From assembly GCA_020746835.1 (NCBI GenBank), contig JAGPNK010000003.1, positions 1,240,001 to 1,304,000 on the forward strand: a DNA stretch of 64,000 nt, written 5' to 3'. The stretch is from Stachybotrys elegans (taxonomy: Eukaryota; Ascomycota; Sordariomycetes; Hypocreales; Stachybotryaceae). The notes beneath the pieces are model-generated. The model saw only the letters and a list, made by a program, of their open reading frames with translations, searched no databases and was not told the DNA's origin. Position numbers and translations under genes: made by a program. Shown piece after piece: positions 22,286-36,028 of this stretch (positions are counted from its first letter, which is position 1; each line of letters opens with the position of its first letter).

Positions 22286-23981
22286 TTAGCGAATCTGTGG
22301 TTGATAGCGAAAGGAGTCAGGTCAGGGCAGGGGGATGGAAGGATCAAATTCTCCACCTGGGGCCGAGGAAACAGTGGACTGCAGGCAAGGGTGAAGATTC
22401 ACTCACCTCATTCTGAATCGTGCGCTTCATCGAGTGCAAGGCTTCGGCAGTGCGGGGCGTTCCCATGGTGTCTTGAGCATCAACCAGTGGTCCCATCGTC
22501 GACATGAGATTTGCGCGGGCTGCCGATCCTTCGCCCATCAACATAGCCTCGGTAGATTTGAGAAGCTCTTCATGAAAGCCAGTCTTCTCCCAGGAGCTCC
22601 AGCCAGATGCAGCCTGGAATACCTCGGAGACGACCTTGGGGAGCCGCCTGTTCCGACTAAGCCGCTGCTCGTTGGCCAGGGGAGAAGCGTCGCCAAAGTT
22701 CTCGCTATAATATGCCGTGACAAGCGCATCGAAGCTTTCGAATCCCGAAGCCTCCACCTGCTGCATGATGGGCTCGAAGCGCTCTTCCAGAGAGCACTGT
22801 TGTGCCTTGGAGCGGGAATTCATGTCGTGACCAGGGTCGATGGCGGGGCCGACGTGGGAAGGTAGAGCATGAAAGTGCATCTCTGCGGGTGAGGAGTCTT
22901 GGCAGATAGCATGGCTGAGGGGTGATGGATCAAGAGGTTCCGTCTTCCACACGTCGACCGGGGCTGCCGTTTCGAAAGCCAGGTCCATCCCTTCAGAGGT
23001 GGATGGCGTAAATGCAGTAGGTACACAGCTTTGCTGGTCTGCTTGGTTCATGTTATCTGGAACCAAAAAGTGTCAATGCAACGTCGTACATGAAGGGTGG
23101 GGGATTGTGTCCACGTACTTGCCACGGCCCCGTCGCTTTGGCCAGCGAGACCCGAGAACCCGTTATCCGGCTCAATTGTATGTAGCCGCGTTAGCAGTGG
23201 CGTCTGGAAATGTAGGTCCATCATAAAATCCTGGGGAACGTGGCCATTGCGGTCTGTACCCGAGTGTCCGGGGGGAGAAAGTAGACCATGGGCTTGGGGA
23301 GACGACCGTGAATGTGGAGGGCTGTTGAGAAAGTGTGCGCTACTTGAGAACATGGCCGATTCGGTATCCATGACTGGCTGGTGATCATAAATACCAGGTT
23401 GCAAGATTGACATCTGGCTCACTTGTGACTGAGAGCTGAGATCGATAGGTGATGGGGATTCCTCTGCACCGCCATGGCCAGGTGGCGTCGGGTTTCCGTT
23501 GTAGGATTGAGAAATGGGAGCTGAAGATGAAGCTCGATATGAAGATGTGTCCGCAGTGTTCTTGGAATTGGCGTGGGTGTTATTGTTGCTCTTTGCTGAA
23601 GTACTTTGGGCCATACTGGGGGTAGTATGAGGAGAGGTAGCGGTGGGATTGGCGCCTGCGCTCGAGTTTTTGCCTTCATGGCTGTCGAGCCTGGCCTGCA
23701 ATTCGCCCAGACGAGCCTTCATACGGTGACCTGAGCGCGATCATCCGAGTCAGTAAGTCTCCCAAGCAACGACGATCATGTCCAACAGTCGCGACCAAGT
23801 CTGTGGATGACTTACGGTAGGTTCTTTGCGCCACACGATTCTGTATCCTCTTCTTCTCCTTGGGATCTTTTACTCGTGTCCAGTCATCTTCCTGTCGGAG
23901 AATGGTGGACGGGCCGCGGGTGGTGGATGGTGTAGTGCGAGCCTTGGGAACGGGCGTCCAAGCCTCCGTAGCAAAGGACAT
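22286..23981 (-). CDS. bZIP transcription factor
   Basis: Four exons (23981-23816, 23730-23119, 23056-22407, 22294-22286) give 478 residues. The basic region KKRIQNRVAQRTYRHRMKAR carries the bZIP DNA-contact pattern N-x-x-A-Q-R-x-x-R and is split by the first intron inside its last part. The leucine zipper is short (LGELQARL, about two heptads) and leads into a long Ser/Asn/Pro-rich region. A conserved C-terminal block (SFDALVTAYYSENFGDASPLA then SRNRRLP, residues about 365-420) is typical of a fungal bZIP subgroup of unassigned role. The ATG at 23981 is the only Met in the upstream open frame, which reaches 24212 through TTG. The last coding exon is just nine bases (ATT CGC TAA). If that intron is kept, the protein gains about 20 other residues and ends at 22344. 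It acts in the nucleus; targets are unknown. Confidence 0.88.
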
Positions 23982-25158
23982 GTTGCAGGTTGAGGACAAG
24001 GAGCGAGGGCAGGATTGCCGGTGCCGTAAGACAGTGGTGAAGGGAGGGGGCGGAGGAGTTATCGCAGAATCTGTAACGCAAGCATGCGACGATGAGGCAT
24101 CACTGGCTGGGCTGGAAGGTCGTATACCAAGTAGATGCGCGGGTGTAGAGAAGTCGCTTGGAGTAGGCACTCTTCTTCGTAGACTGGGAGGGCGGATGAT
24201 GGAAAGAGGCAAGGTACGCGACTATTGGGATATCGACGAGCAGATGGAAGATCTATATGCGACGGGCCATGTAGGGGCACAGGAAGGGTGCTACTTTATG
24301 GTATAAAATAGGATTCCAAGAGGAACATGTGGGTGTTGGAACCCTGGGCAAGATCAAGGCGGGTGTCCCCCACAAGCCCATCGTTCAAGGCCGTGAGAGG
24401 TCAGAGGCGCCGGGCGCCGGGCGTGTACGTAGACTGGGACACGCCGAGCAACCCCATGCGTGGTCTGCTCTGCACTGTGCTGTGCTGTGTTTTGCTGGAT
24501 CATCCTCAACCGGGGTATGATGGGCGAGAGACCAGAGGGGGGTCCCCAAGGGAGGCGTCTGTAGATAGCCGGGACGTGTGGGCAGCCAGTCATCATTGCT
24601 GTGCCCGCCCACGGTTGCTGGCAACGGGGACTCTGCTCTGAGTCTGCCCAGGAGGAACCGGAACAGCCCTGGTCAGGCTGGAGAAGGGACGAATGATGGA
24701 ACAGCCACGGGCACACATAACGTAGTCGGCAAGGGAGGGGGTGGCCGGGGGGTCTGGATAAAAGACGTGCGAGACGTGATTGAAGAAGATTGGTGCGCAC
24801 ATCGCAAGCTGAGGAGTGATGGACAGTGTCCCTGCTAGCCCTGCCGTCAGCGTTCTGGGTCTAGCTCAAGACAGCGTAGCTCGGCGATGCTCTCATGTAC
24901 GAGCCAGGGAGGTAGGTCTTATCCTCGGTGGTCGAAGGAGAGCACAGGGGCTATCCAGGTTCGAGGGACCAGGGTGGCGGTGATGCGAGCTCGATGCTGG
25001 CTTGGCCTGGTTCTCGTTGATCATGAGAAGCCAGCCAAGGGAAAGCGAAGTGGGGGGTTGCGATACGCCATGATGTGAGGTGGTACCTAGCATCTAGTGA
25101 AGCCGTGATTGTGGTGAAAACGGAGGCTGGAAGAAGTTTGTGCGTGTGCAAATCCTGT

Positions 25159-25183
25159 CTCCTGCCTCCTGCCTCCTGCCTCC
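25159..25183. repeat. Short tandem repeat, 7-bp unit
   Basis: About 3.5 copies of the unit CTCCTGC within the gene-free stretch. No coding role. Confidence 0.6.
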
Positions 25184-25830
25184 ACAACGTCTGCACTTGC
25201 CTTCGAGTTTGAGTTGGGGAAGGCACCTGAATTATGGGCAAGTGCAGGCGCCTGGATGACATTGTAATTAGCGTGTAGCGCAGCCTCAACACCACTGGAT
25301 GCAAACAACGCCCGCTTCATAAATTGTCCAGGTACCTCGCAGCCTCGATGCGCCCGCCTATCCTCGTCTCTTGGAATGAATGCATGGTGAGTGGTTTCCC
25401 TCCCCTCCGTCCGTCCGCTGGGTCCCTCTAACAAATGATCGCGATGCGACAAGGCCCTCTACGACGTGACCGATTTGCTTCGTGGCGAGACTCGATCTTG
25501 CAGGCATGGCCTACTTAGTAGGCTCTGGCCAGTCTTCCCTCCACCAATGATCGGGACTTTTTCCTTCGGAGGGTTTGATGCCACACTAACTTAGTATTCA
25601 TCAACCTCCGTGGCAACCCAAGAAAAAGAAGAAGGCAGTCAACCAACCAGCGTTCCATCCACACACCTACTCGCCCATCCTTCGAAGCACATCCATCCCT
25701 CCGCCCGTCCGTCCCCGTCTGCAGCCCATCGCTGCCCTGGATGCCCTACCCTAACAACGCCCACCTTGACTTCAACTGCGACCTCTGGATCATGCCCCCA
25801 TCCATTCATCCCCTCATTCGCCCTCGTCTC

Positions 25831-25860
25831 CGTCCCCGTCCGTCCCCGTCCGTCCCCGTC
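25831..25860. repeat. Tandem repeat, 10-bp unit
   Basis: Three perfect copies of CGTCCCCGTC in a pyrimidine-rich, GC-skewed stretch of the bZIP upstream region. Confidence 0.7.
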
Positions 25861-28800
25861 CTGCCAATGGCCGTGCGACGCCTTTGCACATCTTCCCTGC
25901 AGCAGCAGAGAAGACATTGGTGCTGGCTCCCCCACCCCCACCTCTCGTTCGCACTCGGTCATGATAGGCATCCTTGCTTCGTCTTGCCCACAGCACAGAT
26001 GCATTCAGAAGCTACCGAGTACTGCGACACCTTATCAGCCATTCTCTCTTCTCGGTCTGCTCCTGCCCCCTAGGGCGTGGTCCTTGCTCATGGCTACTTC
26101 CGCGTTTCCGACAAATTCTTGGTTTCGCAAGGATGCGCACCTCATACATGCCAGCCTGGAGGGGTAGGCGGAGGAAAATGCGAAGTCTCACTTACAGGAC
26201 GAGGACGCGGTACACACACCCTCGATGGGCCATAGTGCCATGTTGACGGGTTCGAAACTCGATTCGCATGGTCAGCAATGCAGGTACTGGCTGTCTCCAA
26301 ATCCCCGTCCATCTGCAGAACACTCGTCCCTGCAATTACGCGTGTTCAGTTGGGCTTGCAACCTCCTCACCACCACTTTGCTCATCCTTCGTCGCAGCAG
26401 CTCCACCGGTGGGATTCCTCCCCGGATAGCCTACTCGCCTGCTTATTGGTGACAGAAATGCCTTTTCGGACATGAATCCATATTTACTGTGTTATTTTAA
26501 TCCCTTCGCTATTGGCGGTCGACTCCTGGTACCGATTTTATAGGCCTTGCGGTCGATAAGCATCAGGAGCTCAAACCTAATATCGCATCAATCCCGTGTG
26601 GCGGCATAGTCGATCAACGCGAGGCTGGTGGGCTAGCAGTGGCCTGCAGCCACTATAGCGGTTCATGGATATACAAATCGCATCATGTTTCATCCTTATT
26701 ATTCCGTGGATTTGGCCTGGTCTGTGCCGAGTCTCTGCTTGCGTGTTCTACTTTCAAGGACCCTGATGCTACATGTGCTGGGAGTTTCCGTGACCTCCTG
26801 GATTATAATATACGACCTCTGCAGAACACCAAACCCCAGTCACTGTGCAAAGAGGAAGGGGGGCTAGCCCATCCTTGCCACCTCTTGCCTCGACGCAGGG
26901 TGTAGCTGATCGCCCATCGATCTCTGCTTCTTCCCGCTTGAGCCCAGCTGCCTTGCTCACACATGGCTGGACTCGTATCAACCTGCCTGACAGATGCGTG
27001 TTCAAGACATGGCCCTTCCTCCCGCTGATTGGGATAATCTCGGGCCTCTTCTTACTGCCACGCCCTCGGGTTTGACCCCAAGCATTGCCAGACATTCAGG
27101 CTAAGCGAAAGGGCAGTCACTGAGCTCGCCAAGCCCGCCCCTCAAGGTTTTGACGCCGCTATGAGAGCAGAGTCGAGTAAAGCAGCTCAGCGAATGGTTA
27201 CGTCAAGGACTTGTGCTACATAATCTCTCGCACCGGCCAGACCGTAAACTTGCCCTCTTCTGGTGGTTCTGATATGGGGAAGCTCCATTCCACGCCTACC
27301 CTGATCACAAACCTCAAGGCACCTAGACAATGGCGTCGACAGGAGACATCAGCATGCATGACTCGGGAGGTGCAATGAGCTATGTCTTGACGCACTGAAA
27401 TCTGGTGAGACCGCTTCACATTGCCCCCTCAAGGGAAACATCTATGACGGATGGTAGATGGCATACAACAAAGTATGCCATTCAAGCTCAAGCTTAACCG
27501 CGGCCGACCCTTTACTCACACGTCCGGCCTGCATGCTTGTGGCTCCCAGCTTTCTGCTGCTGTCGGCTATCATGCAGAAGTGATGACAGTGGTGACGGCC
27601 GGAGATCGGAGTCAGACAAATGGTCACAGTCTGCCCCGCAGAGAAGTGATGACAGCTTCGCTCATTGTTGCAACAGAGCAGAGATGATGCCTCTTTCCAC
27701 AGACCAGCATCGTGCATCTTGGCGGGCGCCCCAGCCACCTGGCTCCCAGCTTCGGTGCGCTTCTCTATTATTAGCCGAGGCCGCCATCGTGGCTTTCACA
27801 AACTAGACAGTTGCGCTCATTAGCTCTGAGCCCGAGCCGATCACCACCCACCTAGGTGACGTTGACAGCGCGGCTTTCAGCCAGGGCTTCCTCCGTTATT
27901 TTTATTTTTAGGGGAGAGCCAATTGACCCGCAGCCAGTCGATGCAGCTTGTGACCAGCCTGGCTGAGTTCCGGTTTTCCGCTTACGAAGACAAAACCATC
28001 AGTCCGAGTCCCCCGTAGGCTATGTCGATCAGCTTACTTCACTTGGATACCATGTCAACACGTGTACATGCTTCATTCATCCTGTCATGAGCGCTGCGCT
28101 AGCAGGATGGTTGACAGTTTTAGCCACCGATTGAAGTGTTCAATTGCATCACAAACCACGTCCCTCAAGCACGGGCATCGCGCACTCTCCATCGGTCAGG
28201 CTCGGCGCGCGCCCCTCTCCCCCAAAACGTCACAGGCGCCAGGGAGCTCAGATGTCTCTGGCTCCGTCGCCGACCGCAAGCCAAGCTGCCATTAGCCTGC
28301 CCTGAAAAACTAGCAATTCGCAGCCACCCCCGGCAGAGATACGGCACAGCTCACGGTAGTCGTATGCCGAAGCCAGTTATCTTACCAAACATGTTCAGTT
28401 CGTTTCGCTACTGACAAGGAGAGCTCGGGCAAGCTAAAGACGGCGAGCGGGGAGAAACAGAACAGCACCTTGCAAGCTGTCCACGCGCACCATCAAGAAC
28501 CACGATTCCCCACCCCCAACACGTCCTCAATCTCTTCCTACTGGGCTGAGGAGATGGCCTTCAGCATTCAGGGCCATGTCCCCGATGTCCCAACACGACA
28601 AAGATCAGACACAGGGCTATTTAGGTGGGCGGGCAAGCGGGTACGCGGATTCCAGACTCTGGACGGTCTCACTTTTGATCAGGCTAGTGTCCAGTGGGTC
28701 AATGAGGCCAGCTGGCCCCATTGCCTCTGTGGGAGAAACTCTTCCTAATAAGCGCTGCTGGAAACAAACCAAGGATGGCAAAGCAATGGCTTTGCCTCTG

Positions 28801-31800
28801 CCGAGGAGCATGTGCTGTGACGGAACGACGTTCTGCATGCTCCATTCGCTGAGCTGGGCAAGACGGTGGGGTCCACGGGTGACACGGCTGACACGGCAAG
28901 GGCTCATTGGGCGGACTACCGGTTCTCGGGAAGCACTGAGGCTACGGGTAAGGCTCGAGAGGGACGGCGGGCAAGACAATATTTAGGCGGTGTCTAGGTG
29001 TGGACAACGGCGGCGCTGACGCTGGCCCACTGACGTGTGTGATGAAGGGTGCATATGTATGGGCTGGGTGTTGGGAGTGCGGTGTATTGGTGAGACCGAC
29101 GATCTCTACGACGACCCTAATGGCACGCAGGTACTGTACTGCACCAAGATCTGGGCAGACCCTTTTCATCCTCATCTCATGATCCTACCGGCAAACCCCA
29201 ACTCCAGTTAGAGAGCAGCCCCTCCTGTTTCCAGAGCAGAGATGCGGTACGGGTGGATCGTTTGAAGTCAAATTATCCGTATCCAGGAACTCGAAATCTC
29301 TTCCCCACCATCTAGATCACTTATCATAAGGCTGCGGGCGCAAGATGTGCGTGCTGACCGCAAAACCTTGGGTCGTGGCGGGGAGAATGAGGGCTACGAT
29401 CGCGATATTGGCGCAGAGCCAAGCTTGCAACAAGTTCCTGCAGGAGCTAGCCCAGCAGGTTGATGCTTTCGGTCCATGGGATCGGCGCGGGCCCAAGAGT
29501 CTGTGCTATGCGCCGTGAGCACAAGCGAAGCCCACCTCGATGCCACATGGCGCGCGCCCAGAGACGGAGCAAGCAGTTGCTGCACTGAACCGTCCATGGC
29601 CCAAGCCATCCTAGGTTTCTCATGGCGACAACGTTGCGTCGCGGGCAGGCCAGGGCCAGCATCAACCCAGACCATGGGGGGAGGGATTTGATACGCCTCA
29701 GGGATCAGGATTTAGCCATGCTGGGGGTGCTGCAAAAAGATCCTGGGAAGGGCGCGCCGTTCTCGCATGCTCTTTTCCCCCAAGATGCCACTTTTGTGCG
29801 TATTTTCCCATTGCTCGCATGGCGCCAGAGCACGTCCTCCCGGGGTCCCTTATGCCGCCAAACCCTGCCAGACCCTCCGTGCTAATTCACACCACACCTC
29901 GTGCCCCTCCTCTTACGCTTTTGTTGGTTGTTTCGGCGGAATCCCGCTGTAGCCCTGCAAGCAAAGATGGTGGGAGAGTGGGCGGGCCGAATATGGTTGC
30001 CAGCTCTGTTCCATGTGCTTACGAAAGTTCCTGTAGAGTACGGCGTCGCCGGCATCCCATCTGGGTTAGTTGGCCTCGTTTCCGGTGGAAGAGCAGAGGA
30101 ATCGCTGGATACGATGTGAGCACATGTGTCGTATCTACCCTGTATTCCATCATCAGAGCTTGCAGGTTTATTGGGCACAGATTATGAAGCTCTTGGCTTG
30201 ATGCCTTCCTTTATGCTAATTAGTTGATGAACCCATTTGAGATTATGATGAGCCCAAGTCTATCGAATGTGGTCGCTGTATCAATCAGTGGTTCCTAATG
30301 TTTGTGCTTATTGAAGCGCAAGTAGGGGATTCGATGCTATATGTCTTCATTCTCCAGGCCAGGTTAGCCATAAAGAAAGACAAATTTGATCCGTGATTCC
30401 AGCGGAGGAGCTCGAAGCAACCTCCATCTGTGATACCGTAGTCAGTTCCCGATATCGTCCATCAAGTGCCCAACTTGGGAAGTGCAAGAAGAATGCACCA
30501 ATTACGGAACCTTTCCAACCTTACCAACCTTACCAGCACGGATTGTAACTATTTTCAGAGCTACCACCTACGTTGTTCCATGCCACCGGGTCTGCTGTGC
30601 ATTACGCACTGGTATGCTTCACTTCAGCGCTTACACTAGCCCTACACCCTACACAAAGCCGCAGCCCTCCGACTTCCGATGTGCATCTCCTCGTGCATAG
30701 GGTCCTCTTTGGCTGTTACGCTGGCTTGCCTGCCACTCCACCGCGTCTCGATTCGACATTGGGGGCTTCTATATCAGCCTTACAAGGGTATAATGGTCAG
30801 TGCCTCCATAAGATTCACCTCAGTTGGTCCGGACGTGATGTAATCATGCCTCCGGACCATCATCCGTGCTCACCGCAAACTGAAGGCTACGCTGAGGCCA
30901 GTGCACCAAATTCTTTGGATGAAACACAACTCCCTCCAAGCCATTGACGTCGTTCGGGACGACAATGAAACCCTCTTCTTGCCCGCCAAGTTGAGCTGAG
31001 GCTGAGGTTACTTTGCAGATATCCCAAGGTTGCAGAGATCGGCGTGCTACCATGCAAGGCGGCGAGGTTGTGCTTGGCCAACCCAGTTCTACTGCAACCG
31101 CATAATCTATTAAAACTGGAAAATCCATCTCCCCAGGGCTGCGTTTTGGGTTCGGATCAATTTTTGCGTCCTTCACGCACACTGACCGCCTTGCTGACCA
31201 TCAAGGGATCGGAATTGGGGGCCGAGCTGCAGTAACCTCCCTCTCGGCCGAATTTCAATCCCGTCCCCATCGAAGAGGTTGCATTGGTTGCGACGTCGGA
31301 GTATACTCCAACTGTACCAGAACAGCGTAGGATCAACTGTTGAATTGCAGAAGTGTCCATTGGAGACAGATATCTTTCACCCCTGAGCACTATGTCATCG
31401 GTGGCGTCTGTAATGCAACAATGACATTGATTATCGGAGTTACAGCAGTATTCCAGCGTGAATCTGACATCAAATTACCCATTCCGAATTGTCTTGATAT
31501 TGGGAAGGTCGTATCCATATTGCAGGTTTCTGGCCAAGCATAAGGGGACCAACAGGCGTGGTCCTAAGCAGACGGCCCAGCCTGCATATATTTCAAAAGC
31601 GGAAGCATTGCCGACACAAGGCGTATGTATCAACAAATTCCATTTCGAATATCGTAAAATTCCATCCAACGCCTAGGGGTGTCATTTTTAGGGTAGCATT
31701 TTCTCGTGTTACCCACGATACAACAGGGTGTGACGAGGAACCGTGAGAAACTTCACCGACTCATCATGATGCCCTTTTGACGTAGTGAACACAGACGTTG

Positions 31801-34800
31801 GGCAGTATCTGTGCTACCAGAGCAAGATCCAGCTAGTTAAAGCAATGTGGCGACATTACCAAAGACAGCCCCCTATAAAAGCATTGTGGGTTGATCCCAT
31901 CACACTTTGGAAATGGAAAGGTCGGCTGGAGGCAATAGTGACAGTTTTGCTCTGGTTGGACCGAAGACCTGCCGGATCTAATGAGCGATTTCGTGGCAGG
32001 GAGCAGCCATCACGAACCAGAGATGAGATAACGTTGCACAGGGAGGACCCAAGAAGAGATTTAAGATCCATACGAGAAACAGTGGCAGACGCCATCGGCC
32101 TCGAGCACCTCTGATAGGGTCGTACAAGATTACAGGCGAAATCCAAGCATACCGCGACCTCCGACACTGACGTCGTGATTCGATCGTCAGCACGGCGTAG
32201 CCCTGTGGAGTTGTTTCACTGGCATTAACCACGAATGCAACTCGTACGATATCTCAAAGGCTAGGGACTCCCTTGGCAGCAGTCGCGAAAGGGAACAAGT
32301 GACTGACACGCCCAGTGTAAATGTAAATTGATGAAACGTCACGAGGGCGAGGGCGTGTGAGACCGTGGGATCTGCAATTGGACTAGCAGTGTCTTGGATA
32401 CAGGTCAGCTCATGTTTGGGACTGCGAGCCGACCCTTTGTCTCGGCGATGGCTCGGGGGGAGGGCCCAGGATGCTTTTTTTTTTTTTGCACGGTAGAGAC
32501 AAGACACGCGGTGGAGCTGAAGCTGGGAGGCTTCTCCGTGCGAAGCCATTTGCCAGGACATGATTGCTGGAGCGCAAAAAGGTGGAAAGGATGAGGGTAC
32601 TTGGGGGCCGGTCGATCATTGCCCACATTCCTCGGAAGTTTTAGCCGCCACCTGCCGCCAATGAGGATTCCAGACGGACCACAAGGCGAATGAAACAAGA
32701 AAAGGGTCACCATGCTGCAACTGGACAATCGTATAACCTGGATCTGAATGTGTCCAGTTGGTTGGGATGGCAAGGCATTGCCTGCGCGAATGAAACACTG
32801 AGAAAATTGGGATGTGACGGAAATCTCTTGTCCTGCGTCTGCAGCAGGATGGCAGCAATCACATCACCGACCCTCAACACCAGGCAAGAGGGGTTGCAGC
32901 TGTGGTTGGCATCTACCTATGTATGGAAGCATGGTCCCCCTCCTCCCAAAACGGCACTGAGAGTGTACAGCGTTTGAGACAGTACTAGAATGTACATAGC
33001 TTAGTAGCTAATGACCCGGTACAGGGCTATGATTCACCCAGTCCAACGGGTCGGTGAGAGTCTTTTACAGCAGGCGGCAAAAGGATACAGAGACTCCCCT
33101 GCCCGACGCTTGTCTCAGAGGCGGGAAATTGCAATTGCCATTGGCGGGAAAATTGGAATGGATGAGCGGTGACGGCGAAAGGCCGTGGAAGCAACTGGGG
33201 GCGAAAGTCAATGTGGCCGGCTGCTCGTATGAGAAGAAGAAGAAACATTACAGGCATCGCTGCATCATGTCTCCAGCAGGTCACCGGCGCATGCGCCGCT
33301 GGTGTGCTGACAATGCAGGATGAATAACGTCAATCAAAACAATATATGCAGAACTTCGGTTTTATCGACGTAAAGTTGCACTTTGAGATGGATCAATCAC
33401 CACAAGGCGACCAACTGGAGAGTTTACAGGTCGCGCGAGCGGGTTGCTGTGCCGGGCCTCTTCTTCAATGCCCCGTTGCGTGTCACACTCTCTCCACCCT
33501 CGTGCTTGACCGGTAGAGGGACCGCTCCCATTCGCCGTGCAATTGCACTTTCGTTGCATTGAAGAGGGCGGACGGTAAGCCGGACATGTCGTGGCAAAGG
33601 GTTGCGTGGTACGTCGAGTGTGTCAGCTCGGATAGAATGACAGCCAGCCAGCCCAAATCGCACATAACAAGCGCAATGTTGGACCCTTTGCAGACAGCGC
33701 CCCCCTTCACCCATTCAGGCACACGGAGCAGTGATGACGATGGTGGCGGAGGGGCAGAGGTCCAACAAGCCCTTGCTGGTCCGCCTGGCTGGCATTAAGA
33801 TTTCGACCATCAACGGGAACAAAGGGACCCGTGCTCACCGCATTCTAGCCAAGTGACGACGGCTTTTTCACCATGCTGCTCGTGCTTGTCATGACATGTG
33901 GTAATGGATAATCGACGGACCAAAACACCGTCGGGGTTAGAAGGCAGAGCCCTCCCCTCCTTTCTGCCAAGCCATCTTATCTGTGCCTATTTCCAGGCTC
34001 CCCCACGTCAGCGATAGCTTCAGGACCAGCAGCCCTTTCCGCAGATCAACGGTGCCAATGGACAGCCCGGCTGTCAGGCGGGGTGAGATGGGTGGACGCT
34101 TGCAACGGGCGCCAGGATTTGGAATCTGCATCTCCGAGCCTAGAGCCCAGCAAGATCGACAAATTGCTCGCGCTCAGTTGCGCAATCCAGCTCTTCCCCT
34201 CCCCAGGTAATTGAGAAAATGGAGATGTACACCCATGCTCGAAAAAACCGTCCCTGTTTGGTCGTTGGGGTGTTGGTCTTCATCTTGGATTGATCGCACG
34301 CCCTGTCCGTCCGAGCAGTCCGTCGAGCCGGGAGTGAGATTGATCGTATCATCGGCGACCAAAAAAATGACAAATAAATGTGTAATGGCGATGATGGACG
34401 ATGATATCCCTGCTCACTCGTACCATCGACAAGACGACCGCCTGGCCCGTTTTGCCACCAACAGTTGCTGCCATGTTCTGCCCTTGCGGCCGAACCTGCA
34501 TCGTAAGTAACCACTCATGATGAATCTGGAGGCAGCGTATCGGAACTCGTCAGACTCGGCCCTATCAATGAGAACCGTCGAGTGCCAGCCTGGCAGCCTC
34601 CATCAACCGTCGACTTGAATGCGGAGGATTGGTGATTTGCCAACCAACTGCCTAGAGAGGCATCGGTCGCTACCAGGATCGACACTGAGCCTTGCAAGCT
34701 CACCGAGTCCGCCCGCCATGGCCCATTCGAGCGCTGTCAATTGCCCACATGGGCCTCCAGGAGGATGGCCGGGGAGCCTTGCGCGTACAACATGCACACC

Positions 34801-36028
34801 TAGGTTGCAGATCGCACAGTTTATCTGGCTGCCTAAATCCATCGGTCCACACGACATCTTGGTTTGGGCGAGTCTCGGCCCTGTGGTGAGAAATTCGGGG
34901 AGGCGCCGCCTGGGACGGACAATGAGACTATGAGGGAACTTTGATGATTGTCAGTTACTGCAGCAGCTTGCAGCTTCATTTAGGCTCACCGGAGCTTGGC
35001 TATGACGATGATAGTGATGACTAAATGAGAGCATTTACATGTTCTCTGTCTGCAATAGGACCATGAAAACGCACCCAGGTGGCATGGTGTTTGAGCTACA
35101 ACAAGACGGACAAGTTCCGCCCTCGCACTTTACTTCCCTGGCACGTTTCTAAACTGAGCACCGCTGCGCTATCAGGGCTATCTATACGAACCTATCCACC
35201 AAGGAAATAAGCAACGCTTCTCCTCGTATTGTGGGATACGTCATGCCATGAGTTGCCGGGCATAGCCGCGCCGGGTGCTCGTCAGCAACCCTCCGAGCCA
35301 CGTTCTCAGGGCGTTTCAAGTACAATAGCAGATGCAACTTGGCTGTGCACGGGGAGGGACATTTTGATGGAGCAAGCCGGTCTGCTGGGCTCAAAGCCAC
35401 GTTGAGAGTGGGAAGAATGCCTGCCTTGCAAAGGATCGGAGGGGGTGTGTCGGCCAATTCGCTCCTGATTGCGTCCGTCAATTGTAGGAGTGTCAATTGT
35501 CAGGATGCAGCAGGTTGATGCAAGATTGCGGGCGCAATTTCGCTTGTCGCAACGCACTGCTCTTTTCTCTTTACCTAGCTGGGAGTCTTGAAACACGTTG
35601 TGCAGTGTACACCTGCATGGCCATCTGGAGCAACTCTCTGAGCCGAATTTATGTCGGAGCCGGGACACGACCTGTAGGCCCTGGGTCGTGAATTGCGGGG
35701 TGAAGGAGATTAGAGCAACTCGCCTGCTATGACAATTGAGAAGACAAGTCATATCCGGACTCGACACTGAGCATTCTAAATTATTGTCTTATATGCAGAC
35801 AGAGTAGTTGAGGTGAACTGGCTCCCCATAACATCCATTCAAGCGGTCGCCCGCACGGTCGCAATTGGTATTGCTGCATTCATCATGTCGAATCCGTAGA
35901 TGAGGGGAAGCTGGCTGTTGGCTGTTGTCGTATTGGCCTAATCTGGCGGGGAAGAATTTGCCCCTTCTTCATCCAAGACCAGAGATTCCATACTGCCCAT
36001 ATTGACGTGCTTCACGACCGTTGTAAGG

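Larger units (their letters stand above)
23982..36028. other. 12-kb gene-free stretch between two divergent genes
   Basis: I find no gene I can support. The many short frames (all under about 240 codons) lack family motifs, are rich in Pro/Ser/His/Cys/Trp as random GC-balanced DNA gives, and overlap on both strands. Base composition is not AT-rich, so it is not an ordinary RIP-degraded transposon island. Contents seen are small tandem repeats near 25160 and 25830 and a T13 run at 32475-32487. The left part should contain the bZIP promoter and leader, and the right end the LYC1-like promoter. Unspliced non-coding RNA or very small intron-rich genes cannot be excluded by eye. Confidence 0.5.

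Noticed and set aside
23982..24212. N-terminal extension of the bZIP protein
   Set aside because: It has no ATG; the frame starts with TTG and is Pro/Ser-rich leader sequence.
26249..26262. GGTTCGAAAC-type sequence resembling a tRNA B box
   Set aside because: No A box at the right distance and no cloverleaf pairing in the flanks. The same holds for similar motifs near 19490 and 20837.
30573..30947. Frame beginning with a hydrophobic stretch, possible secreted protein
   Set aside because: Residue composition after the first 25 residues looks random, and the strand overlaps other frames; not supportable.
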